A stretch of 34,443 nt of DNA from a virus. The DNA lies in IMG/VR virus record IMGVR_UViG_3300035114_000028, positions 1 through 34,443 of that record, one strand, 5' to 3'. This document shows positions 14,234 through 23,005 of this stretch, one piece after another; positions within the stretch are counted from its first letter, which is position 1, and each line of letters begins with the position of its first letter. A model generated the notes under the pieces. The model saw only the letters and a program-made list of their open reading frames with translations, was not told the origin of the DNA and searched no databases. Made by a program: the position numbers and the translations under genes.

Positions 14234-16501
14234 ATGGACCGGCACGATTGGACCTACGACGGCACCGATTTCTACGCCGAGGCCGTCCTTGGGAAGCCGC
14301 GTCTCTTCGAGGGGTTCGGCACCACTTCCGCGCCCCGACCGGCCCGGAGCCTTGCCCTGGAAGCGACCGCCGCGGAGATCTTGCACCTCGCCCGGCGCGT
14401 CGAAGACCTTGAAGCCGAGGACGTCGCCACCGCAGAGGGTCAGGAAATCATCGGCGAGCTTTCCGCCGCCCTGGCAGTCCTCGCCGGGGAGAGCCTGAAG
14501 CCCTGCACGGAGCCCTGCCCCGGCCACCTCGGGCCGAAGGCCACGGAGGCGGTGAAGGCGGCCCTGGCGGCGTGGCACGCGCTCCAGGAGGGCAACCGCG
14601 CGGCAGCGGAGAGGATCAAGGCCCTGGAGCGCGAGCGCGAGCAATGGAAGGACGGAGCACTTGGCGAGCGCGACCTTGGGGCGGAACTCCTGGCTGCCCT
14701 CCAAGAGGCGGGACTCGCCCACACCAAGCTCACCGAGAACGTGCGCGCGCTGAAGGCCCGCGTCGCCGAACTGGAAGCCCACGAGAACGCCACCCGCAAG
14801 CAGCTCCGCATCGAATGCGCTGAGCTGGGCGACAACGACTGGCCCGACGATCTCCACCTCGCCGACGTGGTCGAGAAGCACCTGGCGCGGCCGGCGGCGG
14901 CCCGTATCGATGAGCTGGAGGAGGAGCGAGACGACGCGCGAGGGGCCAAGGAACGACTGGAAGGGGAGAACCGCAACCTGGAATCCAGGAACCGCGAACT
15001 GCTGGCGCTCATCGCACAGCAGAAGGAGGACAGCTCGCGGTTCGCTGAAGCTGGCCGCACGATTCGCGATCTGGAGGAGGAGAGCCGGCGCCTGCGCGAG
15101 AGCGAGCGCTCCTGGCGCGAGGCGGCCGAGTACCACAGCGCCGACGTGAAGCGGCTGCTCGCCCCGGAGCCCACCCGGTACTCCCCCGCCGTTCCCATGG
15201 ATCGCCTGCGCGAGGAACAGGGCCGGGTAAGCGCAGCGATGCGGGCCTACCTCGACTTCCAGCCGCGGTTGAGCCGCCCCGGGGCCGACGTGGCGACCTT
15301 CAAGGGCGAGCCCCTCACTCCCGACGGCGTTGACGCCCTCTTCCCGGAGCGCTACGGCAAGCCGCCCGGTCCGTGCACTCACCCCTGCCACACCTACAGG
15401 GGACTCGAATGCCCGCAGTGTGGCGAAGGGCTTGAACACGACGAGCCGGTTGCTCGCCCCGCCGACGGCGAGAAGATCCCCTGCCAGGGACCGCCCCCGG
15501 CCGTCGTCGAGGGGGCCGAGAGCGTCTTCGCGGTGACCGCGCGCGACCCCGCCGACCAGCCGCTGGCGGATGTCGTCGCTGCCATCCTGAGCCGTTACCG
15601 GCCGACGCCAGAAGAAGACGAGCGGATAGCCAATACCCTCGCGGCGAGCGTCCTCGATGGTCGACCGCTCGAAGCGGAGGACCTTGACGATCCCGAGCGG
15701 GACCCCTTCGACCGCGAGCTGGAGCGGCTCCGGAGGCGGGCCACCCGCCTCGACGCCCTGCTCGCCAGCGAGGAGGTGCCGGAGGGGCTGCTTGCCACGC
15801 TGGACGGGCATCTTCCCGAAGAAGATCGGATCAACGGTGGCATGGCCGCCCGTCTCTGCTGGGATTGGTTCCGGGAGCAGTTCGGGGACGAGAAGGTCCG
15901 GGTCGTCGCCCGCGACCCCGAAGAACGGCCGCTCGCCGAGATGGCCGAGAAGATCCTGAACCGCGATCCCGGCGCTCCCGAAATGTGGGAGAAATGGCGC
16001 GCGGCTTCCGAGGCGAGCGAGGTCTACCGGCTGCGGCGCGCCATCAACACCGCGCAGCGCGAGCTTCGGACCTGGGTGAGCGAGCAGCCGATCCGGCCCG
16101 GCTTCCCGGGCGCGATGGACCGGCTGCTGACCATCGCGGACGCGCTTCTCGCGGCACTGGACAGCCCTGCCGACCAAGTGGTCGCCGACCTCTTCGCCGA
16201 CATGGTCGACCGCTCGCGGGCGTGGCGCGCCGCGGATGCCGCCGAGGATCGGGCCACTGCCGAGGCGGTCTTCGGCCCGGAGGTGGCGGAGGCTCTCGAC
16301 GGCGGGCAGGCGACCCGCACCGCGCTCGACGTGGCAAAGAAGCTGCGGGATATAGCGAAGGCCTTGGGCGACACGGAACCTTACGATACTCACACCGCCG
16401 AGCGGAGACTGGCCCGCGAAATCGAGGACGGCACGCTCTGGACCGTCAAGCCTGGGCAGTACACCCCGGGGGTCGCCGCCAAAGAGGATGAGTACCGGTA
16501 G
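14234..16501 (+). CDS. Coiled-coil protein with zinc-ribbon-like motif, 755 aa
   Basis: A large protein of unknown function, coded opposite to the surrounding virion genes. Residues ~100-300 are a long charged coiled coil. C381, C385, C393 and C396 (PCTHPCH...CPQC) form a zinc-ribbon-like site, and a partial echo, CTEPC, lies at C91-C95. Two related segments, VTARDPADQPLA (~434) and VVARDPEERPLA (~557), each followed by a helix, indicate an internal duplication of about 120 residues. There is no signal or membrane segment. The start follows the previous stop directly, with GGGGAGG upstream. It ends 7 bp from the opposing gene's stop. Confidence 0.88.
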   Translation: MDRHDWTYDGTDFYAEAVLGKPRLFEGFGTTSAPRPARSLALEATAAEILHLARRVEDLEAEDVATAEGQEIIGELSAALAVLAGESLKPCTEPCPGHLGPKATEAVKAALAAWHALQEGNRAAAERIKALEREREQWKDGALGERDLGAELLAALQEAGLAHTKLTENVRALKARVAELEAHENATRKQLRIECAELGDNDWPDDLHLADVVEKHLARPAAARIDELEEERDDARGAKERLEGENRNLESRNRELLALIAQQKEDSSRFAEAGRTIRDLEEESRRLRESERSWREAAEYHSADVKRLLAPEPTRYSPAVPMDRLREEQGRVSAAMRAYLDFQPRLSRPGADVATFKGEPLTPDGVDALFPERYGKPPGPCTHPCHTYRGLECPQCGEGLEHDEPVARPADGEKIPCQGPPPAVVEGAESVFAVTARDPADQPLADVVAAILSRYRPTPEEDERIANTLAASVLDGRPLEAEDLDDPERDPFDRELERLRRRATRLDALLASEEVPEGLLATLDGHLPEEDRINGGMAARLCWDWFREQFGDEKVRVVARDPEERPLAEMAEKILNRDPGAPEMWEKWRAASEASEVYRLRRAINTAQRELRTWVSEQPIRPGFPGAMDRLLTIADALLAALDSPADQVVADLFADMVDRSRAWRAADAAEDRATAEAVFGPEVAEALDGGQATRTALDVAKKLRDIAKALGDTEPYDTHTAERRLAREIEDGTLWTVKPGQYTPGVAAKEDEYR

Positions 16502-16508
16502 GCGCACG

Positions 16509-18140
16509 CTATCCGCCCACGTAGCTGGCGTTCCAGTTGACGGGCCCGGAAGTCTGCCCGGAGTAGACCGGGCGGCTGCGGCTCTGGTAGGCACCGGCCA
16601 TCTGGCCGCCGATGGCGGCCCCGGTGAGCGCCGCGCCCGCTGGGCTGGCGTAAGCCGGCGGCGAGCTTGAGCGCGTGTCCCGCCCCTGGGTCGTCTCGGA
16701 GCCATAGGGGCCGTACAGGTTGCCCAGGATCGACGTGTAGGACGAAAGACGGGCGAAGGGGTCGTAGAACTTCTCTCGGTCGAAAGCCAACTCAGCCCGC
16801 CCCAGGCCAATGTTGCCGCGCCCGACGGACTCCGACCCCCTCGCCGCGAGATAGGAATTGCGCGCCTCGTCCGATCCGAGAGCGAGCTGTCCGGCCGCCC
16901 CGAGATCACCCCGGCGAGCGGCGCCGATGTCCGTAACGCCACCCAGGGCCGATCGCTGATCCCCGGACACCAGCCCGGCGAGGTCGCCGAGCGTCGACGC
17001 CTTGCCGAAGCGGCCCTGCTCGCCGAGCCCCAGCATGTCGCCCAGGTAGCCGTACTTGGCGAGCTTCTCGCGGCTCGCAAGCTCGGCCGCCGCCGCCCCC
17101 GCCGATGCGCTGGACGCCCGGTCCCCGGCCGCGATATTCGCCATGCCGAGATCGTACTGCGTCCCAAGCCCCAGGGCATCGCTGAATGCCTTGTAGCGGG
17201 CCGCGCCCAGGGAGTCCGCCAGCTCCTGGTCACCCTGGGCGATGGCGCCCTCCTCCAGTTGCTTGTAGAGGTCCCCGCCGTAGAAGCCGGAGCCCACGGA
17301 GCGCGCTCGCAGCTCGCGGATGTTGGCGGCCCGACCCTCGTTGACCTTCCGCGAGATGGCATCCTCGGCGGCGGTCCAGCCCTGGGGGGCCTCGCCGGCG
17401 ATCAGCTTGCGCAGGGCCACATCGACGCCCGTGCGGCTGGCGGAGGACGACGGGTCGTGCCCGCCCTGGATGACGGTACGGGGCGCCGCCAGCGCCGCCG
17501 CCGCGCCGGTCAGACCGCCCGCCCGCCCGCCGCCCGCAGGGCCCCCGATCCCGAGATCCGCCATCAGCGCGTCCTGGTAGGCCGCGAGCCGCGGGTCCTC
17601 GGCGATGGCGTTGGAGGCGGTCTCGGCGCGGCCGATCAAAGGGTTCGTCGCGTCGCCGGCGAGGGACGAGGTCACGTACTTCTCGCCAGCGCCGTAGAGC
17701 CCCGCGTTGTTCTGGTCGAGCTTGCTCAGGCGGCCGATGATGTCGGCGGTCTCCGGGCTCTGGCCCTTGAAGGGGGCGGGCGCACCGGTCGCAGTCGTCG
17801 CGGGCGCACCGGCGGAGGCCGTGCTCCCCGCCGCGGCTGGCACCCACACCCCGGCCTTGTTGAAGCGGCCGACACCCGGCTTCGCAACCGGCTTCGTCGG
17901 AGCGTTGGGGTCACCCCGCACCGCCGCTGGCGCCGTCGAGGTGCCGAAGAGGGTGTCGTAGGCTGCCTGGCGGCCAGCGTCGAGGTAGGGGTCCATCCCC
18001 GGGGCCGGCGTCCGGGTCGTCGTGGTGTTCACGTCCCCTGCGCCCTTGGCGAGCTTGGCGTTGGCCTTGTTGCTGCTCTTCTGGCCGGCGTAGGAGACCA
18101 CGCCGCCGATGACCGCGCCCGCGACCATGCCCCAGCTCAT
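16509..18140 (-). CDS. DNA-ejection / internal core protein candidate, 543 aa
   Basis: The N-terminus MSWGMVAGAVIGGVVSYAG is a glycine-rich hydrophobic segment followed by a Lys/Asn/Ala stretch (KSSNKANAKLAKGAG). This is the hallmark of small internal-core and ejection proteins of podoviruses (T7 gp14-like or P22 gp7-like in style). The rest is Ala/Gly/Ser-rich with helices, lacks catalytic motifs, and ends in a low-complexity Ser/Pro/Gly tail containing another hydrophobic Gly/Ala stretch (AGAALTGAAIGGQMAG). The ATG overlaps the cupin gene's stop (ATGA). Function is inferred from composition and from its place between tail and large virion genes. Confidence 0.87.
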   Translation of the reverse strand: MSWGMVAGAVIGGVVSYAGQKSSNKANAKLAKGAGDVNTTTTRTPAPGMDPYLDAGRQAAYDTLFGTSTAPAAVRGDPNAPTKPVAKPGVGRFNKAGVWVPAAAGSTASAGAPATTATGAPAPFKGQSPETADIIGRLSKLDQNNAGLYGAGEKYVTSSLAGDATNPLIGRAETASNAIAEDPRLAAYQDALMADLGIGGPAGGGRAGGLTGAAAALAAPRTVIQGGHDPSSSASRTGVDVALRKLIAGEAPQGWTAAEDAISRKVNEGRAANIRELRARSVGSGFYGGDLYKQLEEGAIAQGDQELADSLGAARYKAFSDALGLGTQYDLGMANIAAGDRASSASAGAAAAELASREKLAKYGYLGDMLGLGEQGRFGKASTLGDLAGLVSGDQRSALGGVTDIGAARRGDLGAAGQLALGSDEARNSYLAARGSESVGRGNIGLGRAELAFDREKFYDPFARLSSYTSILGNLYGPYGSETTQGRDTRSSSPPAYASPAGAALTGAAIGGQMAGAYQSRSRPVYSGQTSGPVNWNASYVGG

Positions 18141-18733
18141 GAGGTAGACTCCTCTTGCCGCTCCGGAAGAGACGCCCGCTCGGACCCCTTACGGGAGCCC
18201 GCCAGGATCGGGGGGGCTGCGGCGGCTCCGTCGTGCACGCCCGGTAGGCCCGCCGCTTCCAGTCGCCGCTTGTACTCGCTGAGCATGTCCCGCCCGTCTC
18301 CCCTCTCGCGCTTCCCAATGATCCGCGCTTCGATCAGGGCGAGTAGCTCGGCCTCGCCCAGACCAGCGACGCGACCCGCCTCCTCTTCCGAGGACAGCGG
18401 GTGGCACGTCAACCACCGGCAGTCCTCTTCGATGTAGAGAGCTCGCCGCGTACCTGCCCGGGTGATCCCGACGTGCCCCGCCGCCAGGCGGATGGGTTCC
18501 TGACCGGGGATGCGCACCAGCGCGACCCCCGAGAGCACGACGAAAGGATGCTCCGTCAGGTGAACCCGCGAGGTCAGCACGGTGCCAGCGGGCATGAAGA
18601 TCTCCCGGAGGTAGAGCTGCGGCACGAAGCGGTGCACCACGGGCATGTGTACGACCGGAAGCCCATCAACGATCGCCGCCTCCAGGGCATCGAGGGTCGC
18701 GTGCTCGCGATCGGGATCAAGCAGGGCGTCCAC
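18137..18733 (-). CDS. Cupin-fold protein, 198 aa
   Basis: Residues ~25-115 form a single cupin barrel. The first motif is visible as H58, E61, H62 and G69 (SRVHLTEHPFVVLSG), and the second as G86-HVGITRAGTRR, with H111 as the probable last metal ligand. Phages commonly encode such a protein among tail genes; its substrate is unknown, and metal binding is likely but unproven. The C-terminal ~80 residues are polar and helical. I chose GTG at 18733, which has GGAGG nine bases upstream and follows the preceding stop by one base. It is coupled to the ejection-protein gene by ATGA. Confidence 0.85.
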   Translation of the reverse strand: MDALLDPDREHATLDALEAAIVDGLPVVHMPVVHRFVPQLYLREIFMPAGTVLTSRVHLTEHPFVVLSGVALVRIPGQEPIRLAAGHVGITRAGTRRALYIEEDCRWLTCHPLSSEEEAGRVAGLGEAELLALIEARIIGKRERGDGRDMLSEYKRRLEAAGLPGVHDGAAAAPPILAGSRKGSERASLPERQEESTS

Positions 18734-18734
18734 T

Positions 18735-19298
18735 TTACGCAACCTCCTCGAACGCTGCCACCGCCAGGAGCACGTCCAGGTCATTGGCGTTGGTGTCGGG
18801 GTCGGTGCGCCCCAGGGCGAGCCGCACCACCTCGCGAGGACTCGAAAGGACCGGCGAGCTGGTCAGAACGGCCGAGGTCTTCATGGGGGTGCCGGCCACG
18901 GCGGGCCCCGGGGCGGTCCAGGCGACCGAGAGTCCCGCACCCGCTATGGCACCGCCGGCATCGTGCGTCCACATGACCCCCTGGAACGAGAACGTCGCCG
19001 TGCTCCCGACCGGGGACGTGTACCAGACATTGAACCGTAGACGGGTCCGGGGCCAGAGCGCGCGGCCTGCAACCACGCGGCGGGCAAAGGTCGTGGCGCC
19101 GTTGGGGAAGCGCATCACCAGCGCGTTGTTGACGTCAACCTCAGTCACGGCGCCGAAGTAGGCGCAAGCCCCGGCCGCAAACTCGACGTTGAAGTACCCC
19201 TCGTCAATGACCCGGTGGAGCACCCGCTCTTTCTCCGAGCGAATCGAGTCGGCGGTCTTCACGTCCTGGGCTGGGAGCGACAGGCTGATCGGCTTCAC
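18735..19298 (-). CDS. Virion beta-rich protein candidate, 187 aa
   Basis: The sequence alternates short hydrophobic and polar strands (RLRFNVWYTS, TATFSFQGVMW) and lacks charged helices apart from the N-terminus, suggesting a beta-sandwich, as in phage fibre or decoration proteins. No family is recognised. The GTG at 19298 overlaps the stop of the upstream tail gene (GTGA), and the cupin gene starts one base after its own stop. Its position points to a tail-associated or appendage protein. Confidence 0.8.
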   Translation of the reverse strand: MKPISLSLPAQDVKTADSIRSEKERVLHRVIDEGYFNVEFAAGACAYFGAVTEVDVNNALVMRFPNGATTFARRVVAGRALWPRTRLRFNVWYTSPVGSTATFSFQGVMWTHDAGGAIAGAGLSVAWTAPGPAVAGTPMKTSAVLTSSPVLSSPREVVRLALGRTDPDTNANDLDVLLAVAAFEEVA

Positions 19299-20842
19299 CG
19301 CAGCACGTCCTCGTCAAGCCAGACGCCGAGGAAGTTCTCGAGCAGGGCGGGCGATAGGAAGATGCGGAGCCGGAAGAAGCGGCCGGCGAGCTGGAACGGA
19401 TACCAGCCGCCGACCGTGTCCCGCTGCGAGTAGGTGCGCGGCCCTTCTGTCGCAAAGCCGGTCTGAAAGGGGTCGAGGGCTGCTTCCAGGTTGACCGAGG
19501 GCTGCGCTGGGGAGCTGCTGAAGGGGGCTTCCTTGCTGAAAATCGGGAGAACGCCGCGGATGATCGACTGCGCCTGAGTCCCTACCTGCTCGAAGTTTGC
19601 GGAACGAAAGCGCAGCTCCAGGATGATCTCCTGGTAGTCGCTGACGTTCGAGCCGTAGGAATACCGGGCATATCTTGTAGTCGGCTCGTTCCACGTGAAG
19701 GCGGAGACCGAGTCGTAGAGGTCGCCGCCGCCCTTGCGGCTGAGGAAGGCGCCCAGGAACTGCGGCTGCGCGTCGCCATGGCCCCACCGCTGGGAGACCG
19801 GGTCGTAGAGGAGGACGTGCTCGGAGCCGATCCCGACAGCGTCGTCGCGCGTGCCCCAGCCGATCAAGGGCAGGCCAGCGAAGCAGAACGCCTCGGCCTG
19901 GGTGTCCTCCTCCCAGGGCTCGACGCCGCGCGGCTCGATCGTGAAATTGGTCGCGAGCAGGAAGTTGTCAACGCCCGGCGGCGAGATCTTGACCGGCGCC
20001 GAGAGCCCGGAGATCTGGTAGAAACCGTCCGGCCCCAAGAAGAAGACCCCGTAGCGGGTGCGGATGATCGAGGCCGGGAAGGCGCAGCCGATCGAGTCGG
20101 AGAGAATGTCGGGCCGCAGAACCTGCGTCGTCCCGGTGTATTCGAGATAGAAGATCCCGCCGCGCTTGAAGGCCAGCCCGTACTGCCCCCCGAGAAGGCC
20201 GGTGATTTGACCCGGGATCGAGGTCAGCCGCTTGGACCCGGCGATCGAGGTCGAGGTCGCCGTCGGCGGGTCGAAGTTCAAGGCATTATCGGCGTCGCTC
20301 CAGACGACCTCGTCCTGAAAGCGCCCAGCGTTCGTCAGGTTGGCCGCCACGAGGTGCTCGCGGATCGGCGCGATGAAGCGGGGGATGGGCTTGAAGGTCG
20401 ACGTGAAGGCGTCGGCGAACGCGCCAGTGTTGTTGGTGCGGCGCTGGGCAGCGTCGAGCCAGTTGACCGCGAAGACGTCGTTCCCGACACTCGCGTAGCG
20501 CCAGCCAGCCGGCGAGCCCGCCGCCGAGTAGCCGCCGCCCCGGGATAGGTTCGTGAAGGCCCCCGTCGCCGGATCGACGCTGTAGAGCTTCGTCTTCGAC
20601 CCGGTGAAGAGGGTCTGCGCATCGGGCGTGTACGAGGACGACGCCAGCCCCGAGGCCCAGAGGTGCGAGTAGGAGCCCAGCATGGGCCCGTCGGCGACCC
20701 CGGATCCGACCTCCGTGAATTTTCGCCACGGACGCCCCACAGATCCGAAGCCGGGGTAGAGGTTCGAGGCGACCGCCCAGCCCTCGCCGAAGTAGCCGCC
20801 CCCGGGGCTCCATCCATCGAATCCGATCCAAACCGGAGGCAT
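19295..20842 (-). CDS. Tail nozzle / beta-propeller-like structural protein, 515 aa
   Basis: It contains repeated short beta units such as LGSYSHLWASG, TKLYSVDPATG, VVWSDADNALNFDP and GVFFLGPDGFYQISG, the type seen in podovirus tail nozzle (tubular protein B-like) and other propeller-fold tail proteins. WSDADN...F and GPDGFY are recurrent in that class. It has no signal and no membrane segment. The correct start is ATG at 20842, which overlaps the upstream stop (TGATG). A longer open frame upstream has an Arg/Pro-rich composition that is clearly shadow. It probably attaches below the adaptor, but assignment rests on motif style and position. Confidence 0.85.
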   Translation of the reverse strand: MPPVWIGFDGWSPGGGYFGEGWAVASNLYPGFGSVGRPWRKFTEVGSGVADGPMLGSYSHLWASGLASSSYTPDAQTLFTGSKTKLYSVDPATGAFTNLSRGGGYSAAGSPAGWRYASVGNDVFAVNWLDAAQRRTNNTGAFADAFTSTFKPIPRFIAPIREHLVAANLTNAGRFQDEVVWSDADNALNFDPPTATSTSIAGSKRLTSIPGQITGLLGGQYGLAFKRGGIFYLEYTGTTQVLRPDILSDSIGCAFPASIIRTRYGVFFLGPDGFYQISGLSAPVKISPPGVDNFLLATNFTIEPRGVEPWEEDTQAEAFCFAGLPLIGWGTRDDAVGIGSEHVLLYDPVSQRWGHGDAQPQFLGAFLSRKGGGDLYDSVSAFTWNEPTTRYARYSYGSNVSDYQEIILELRFRSANFEQVGTQAQSIIRGVLPIFSKEAPFSSSPAQPSVNLEAALDPFQTGFATEGPRTYSQRDTVGGWYPFQLAGRFFRLRIFLSPALLENFLGVWLDEDVLR

Positions 20843-21234
20843 CAGTAGGAGAAGCTGTTCCCCAGGATGTCGCCGCGGCCGTCTGCCCGCTCGGCCTCGG
20901 TGCGCAGCTCGCCGACGACGGTGTAGGTCAGGGTGGGGTGCCGGATCTGGAGGGCCGCCGGGTCCGAGCACACCTCGTAGGCGCCCCGGAAGAGGCCGTC
21001 GATGGTCTTGTTGGGGCAGTAGACGGTGAAGCGCTTCGTGTAGGTCACCCCGAAGACGACGCGCGTCTCCTCGTAGGTCAGCGTGCAGTACTTCTCCGTC
21101 GAGGGCTGGCGCTGGAGGGTGTCCTCGACCGAGCATTGCCGATCCACGAGCTTCCCGGCGACCGTAACCGTCGCGGCGCCGAGCACGGCGGGGAAGAGAC
21201 CGAGAAAGGTGACAACGGCGAAGAGTGGACGCAA
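20842..21234 (-). CDS. Exported small protein, 130 aa, TTG start
   Basis: A perfect AAGGAGG site seven bases upstream of TTG at 21234 fixes the start. Residues 1-~20 (RPLFAVVTFLGLFPAVLGA) are a Sec signal peptide. The mature part is beta-rich with four cysteines, including VDRQCSVED and VYCPNK. A signal peptide in the midst of tail genes is unusual and suggests that the product goes to the host envelope rather than the virion. Function unknown. Confidence 0.82.
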   Translation of the reverse strand: MRPLFAVVTFLGLFPAVLGAATVTVAGKLVDRQCSVEDTLQRQPSTEKYCTLTYEETRVVFGVTYTKRFTVYCPNKTIDGLFRGAYEVCSDPAALQIRHPTLTYTVVGELRTEAERADGRGDILGNSFSY

Positions 21235-21249
21235 CGACAGCCTCCTTTT

Positions 21250-21618
21250 CTAAGCGCTCACCAATAGAAACGTGAAGTCCACCGTCGCGGCGCTCGCCTT
21301 GACAACGGGCTGCGTAACGGTCGAGAGGAAACGGAAGGGACCCGCGGTCTCCCCGGGCTGCACCTCGATCAGGTAGGCCGCCCCGGCCGCCGGCGCCACC
21401 AGGAGCTTGTTGGTGATGTCCCGGTTGCGGCAGATGAACCAGGCCGAGCCCGCCGGGACCTCGCCCAGCACGAGCGGCTCCTCTGTGGTTCCGCAGGTCT
21501 GCCGGCCACGCTGGGCTTTCGTGCCGGTCATGTTGGCGGTCAGGTCGCCGAGGTCGAACGAGTCGGCGTCGTCTTTCTCATACGACAAGCGCCCGCGGTA
21601 AGTGATCTCGTTCGCCAT
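21250..21618 (-). CDS. Small virion protein candidate, 122 aa
   Basis: A short beta-rich protein with no membrane segment. The stretch AWFICRNRDITNKLLVAPAA followed by YLIEVQPGETAGPFRF resembles small phage structural proteins that carry a jelly-roll or Ig-like fold. The ATG at 21618 has an AGGGGG site. It sits between an exported protein and a membrane protein gene in the tail region. The exact role is unknown. Confidence 0.8.
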   Translation of the reverse strand: MANEITYRGRLSYEKDDADSFDLGDLTANMTGTKAQRGRQTCGTTEEPLVLGEVPAGSAWFICRNRDITNKLLVAPAAGAAYLIEVQPGETAGPFRFLSTVTQPVVKASAATVDFTFLLVSA

Positions 21619-21627
21619 CCGCCCCCT

Positions 21628-21894
21628 TTACTTCACCAGCTCGTCCAGCTTCCGTTCAATGCGGTCGAGCCGGCGGAAGGTCTCGTCGCGCTGCGAGTTC
21701 TGGATCGCCTCGATCGCTGCGATCCGTGCCGCCTGGTTGTTGAGCCGCTCGGACTTATCCTGCACCGTCACCTCCAAGAGGTCGATCCGGTGGACATCGC
21801 CCATGCGCAGGACGCCCAAGAGGCTGAGAGTCGCCGCGATGGCGGCAAGCGTCAGCCAATCCTTGAACTTCGTGAACGTCGAGATCTCAGCCAT
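21628..21894 (-). CDS. Membrane-anchored coiled-coil protein, 88 aa
   Basis: One transmembrane helix (WLTLAAIAATLSLLGVL, about residues 12-28) is followed by a heptad-patterned helix to the C-terminus (RLNNQAARIAAIEAI, RRLDRIERKLDELV). I prefer the ATG at 21894, four bases after the upstream stop; a GTG at 21918 inside the upstream gene is the alternative. Layout and size resemble the two membrane coiled-coil genes at 5985-6628, so it may be a third paralogue-like member. The role is unknown. Confidence 0.72.
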   Translation of the reverse strand: MAEISTFTKFKDWLTLAAIAATLSLLGVLRMGDVHRIDLLEVTVQDKSERLNNQAARIAAIEAIQNSQRDETFRRLDRIERKLDELVK

Positions 21895-21898
21895 GGCG

Positions 21899-22255
21899 TC
21901 AGAGGACACCCTGGTCACCGTACCAGGACACGCGGAACTTGCCGGTTCCGAACACCGAAAAGGTGGCGACGCCGCCCACGTTGAACAACTGCGGCCCGTC
22001 CGACGCCTGGATCACCCAGGAGGCCGAGCCGTCGTTCGAGCCGTCCATCGTGTCGGCCGCAGGATCGGTCGCCGTGGCGTTCGAGTTGATGTTCATGTCC
22101 GCCGTCACCTTGATGAGAGCGAACAGCGTCTTGGCTGGAACCGTCACGGTCTTCGCCACGCCCGCCATGGCGAAGTTGTCGACCTTCTTCGGCAGCGGCA
22201 GGACTTGCCGCACCAGCTCGACCGGGGCCTTCGGGGCGATTGTGACGACAGCCAT
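21899..22255 (-). CDS. Small virion beta protein candidate, 118 aa
   Basis: The sequence is beta-rich: VTVPAKTLFALIKVTADM, then a polar loop with Asp/Asn/Ser, then GVATFSVFGTGKFRVSWYG. It lacks a signal peptide and membrane helices. The ATG at 22255 has an AAGGAG site. Given its place between the adaptor candidate and the tail genes, a head-tail completion or decoration role is possible. No family is recognised. Confidence 0.8.
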   Translation of the reverse strand: MAVVTIAPKAPVELVRQVLPLPKKVDNFAMAGVAKTVTVPAKTLFALIKVTADMNINSNATATDPAADTMDGSNDGSASWVIQASDGPQLFNVGGVATFSVFGTGKFRVSWYGDQGVL

Positions 22256-22264
22256 GGAATCTCC

Positions 22265-22999
22265 TTACCGGGCGCCAGGAAAGATCGTCTGGAGGCGCGC
22301 CGAGGGCGAGGCGCGGTAGTTGTCGAAGGCGTTGGGGGTGCAGACCACGGCGTTCATGGCCTGGCGCTTCTTGCCCGCCTCTCGTAGGCGCTCAAGAGCG
22401 ATCTGTGCCGAGTTGCCGTGAGCGTCCGCCATCTCCGGCCGCTGGTCGGGCGAGGTCATGAAGTAGTCGGCCCAGACGAGATGGCGGAGGGCGACCTTGC
22501 CCGTGGTGAACCAGGGGTTGGTTGCGGCGCCGTCGCTGACAGTGATGGTCGTGCCGGAGCCCGCGTCCTTCGTGGCGTCGAGGATCACGTCCCACTTGAC
22601 GGTGTAGGCACCGGCCGGGGCTGGCCCGAACTGGAGCCGCTCCTCGTACCAGCAGGCGCGGATCGGGTACGCCTGGGAGGGCCGCTCCTGGTAGGCGCGG
22701 ACGGTGTCGGGGTCGACTGGATCGATCGGACGAATGGTCGTGCCGAGGTCGTAGTAGAGCCGCTCGAAACGGAGCAGCCCCTTGGGGAAGCCAGCGTCGC
22801 CGTGCTCGTAGCTGGCCTTGTCGAGGACGGTCAGGAAGCTCCCCGACTTCTCCATGAAAGGGATGATCTCGGGGGCGAGGTTGCTGAGCTGGCGAACGAC
22901 TGCGGCCGCAAGAAGGGACCGGGTGGAGGGGTGCGAGTTGAGCACCCCCGCCACCAGGCCATCGGGAGAATCGAGCAGGGCCGCGAAATCGTCGGGCAT
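22265..22999 (-). CDS. Head-tail adaptor candidate, 244 aa
   Basis: The protein begins with a helical domain (residues ~1-60), has a mixed middle with Trp/Tyr/Arg stretches (RACWYEERLQFGP), and ends with a helix and polar tail (ALERLREAGKKRQAMNA, then FDNYRASPSAR). This pattern resembles adaptor or head-completion proteins in podovirus-like phages, where a helical bundle docks on the portal. Its position two genes after the capsid gene fits that role. Similarity is of style only; no diagnostic motif is present. Confidence 0.78.
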   Translation of the reverse strand: MPDDFAALLDSPDGLVAGVLNSHPSTRSLLAAAVVRQLSNLAPEIIPFMEKSGSFLTVLDKASYEHGDAGFPKGLLRFERLYYDLGTTIRPIDPVDPDTVRAYQERPSQAYPIRACWYEERLQFGPAPAGAYTVKWDVILDATKDAGSGTTITVSDGAATNPWFTTGKVALRHLVWADYFMTSPDQRPEMADAHGNSAQIALERLREAGKKRQAMNAVVCTPNAFDNYRASPSARLQTIFPGAR

Positions 23000-23005
23000 C
23001 CAGCC

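Noticed and set aside
13949-17362. Open reading frame of about 1137 codons on the minus strand, antisense to the 755-aa gene
   Set aside because: Composition is Arg/Pro/Gly/Ser-rich and frame-shifted relative to the true minus-strand gene at 16509-18140; it is a high-GC shadow frame with no ribosome-binding site of its own.
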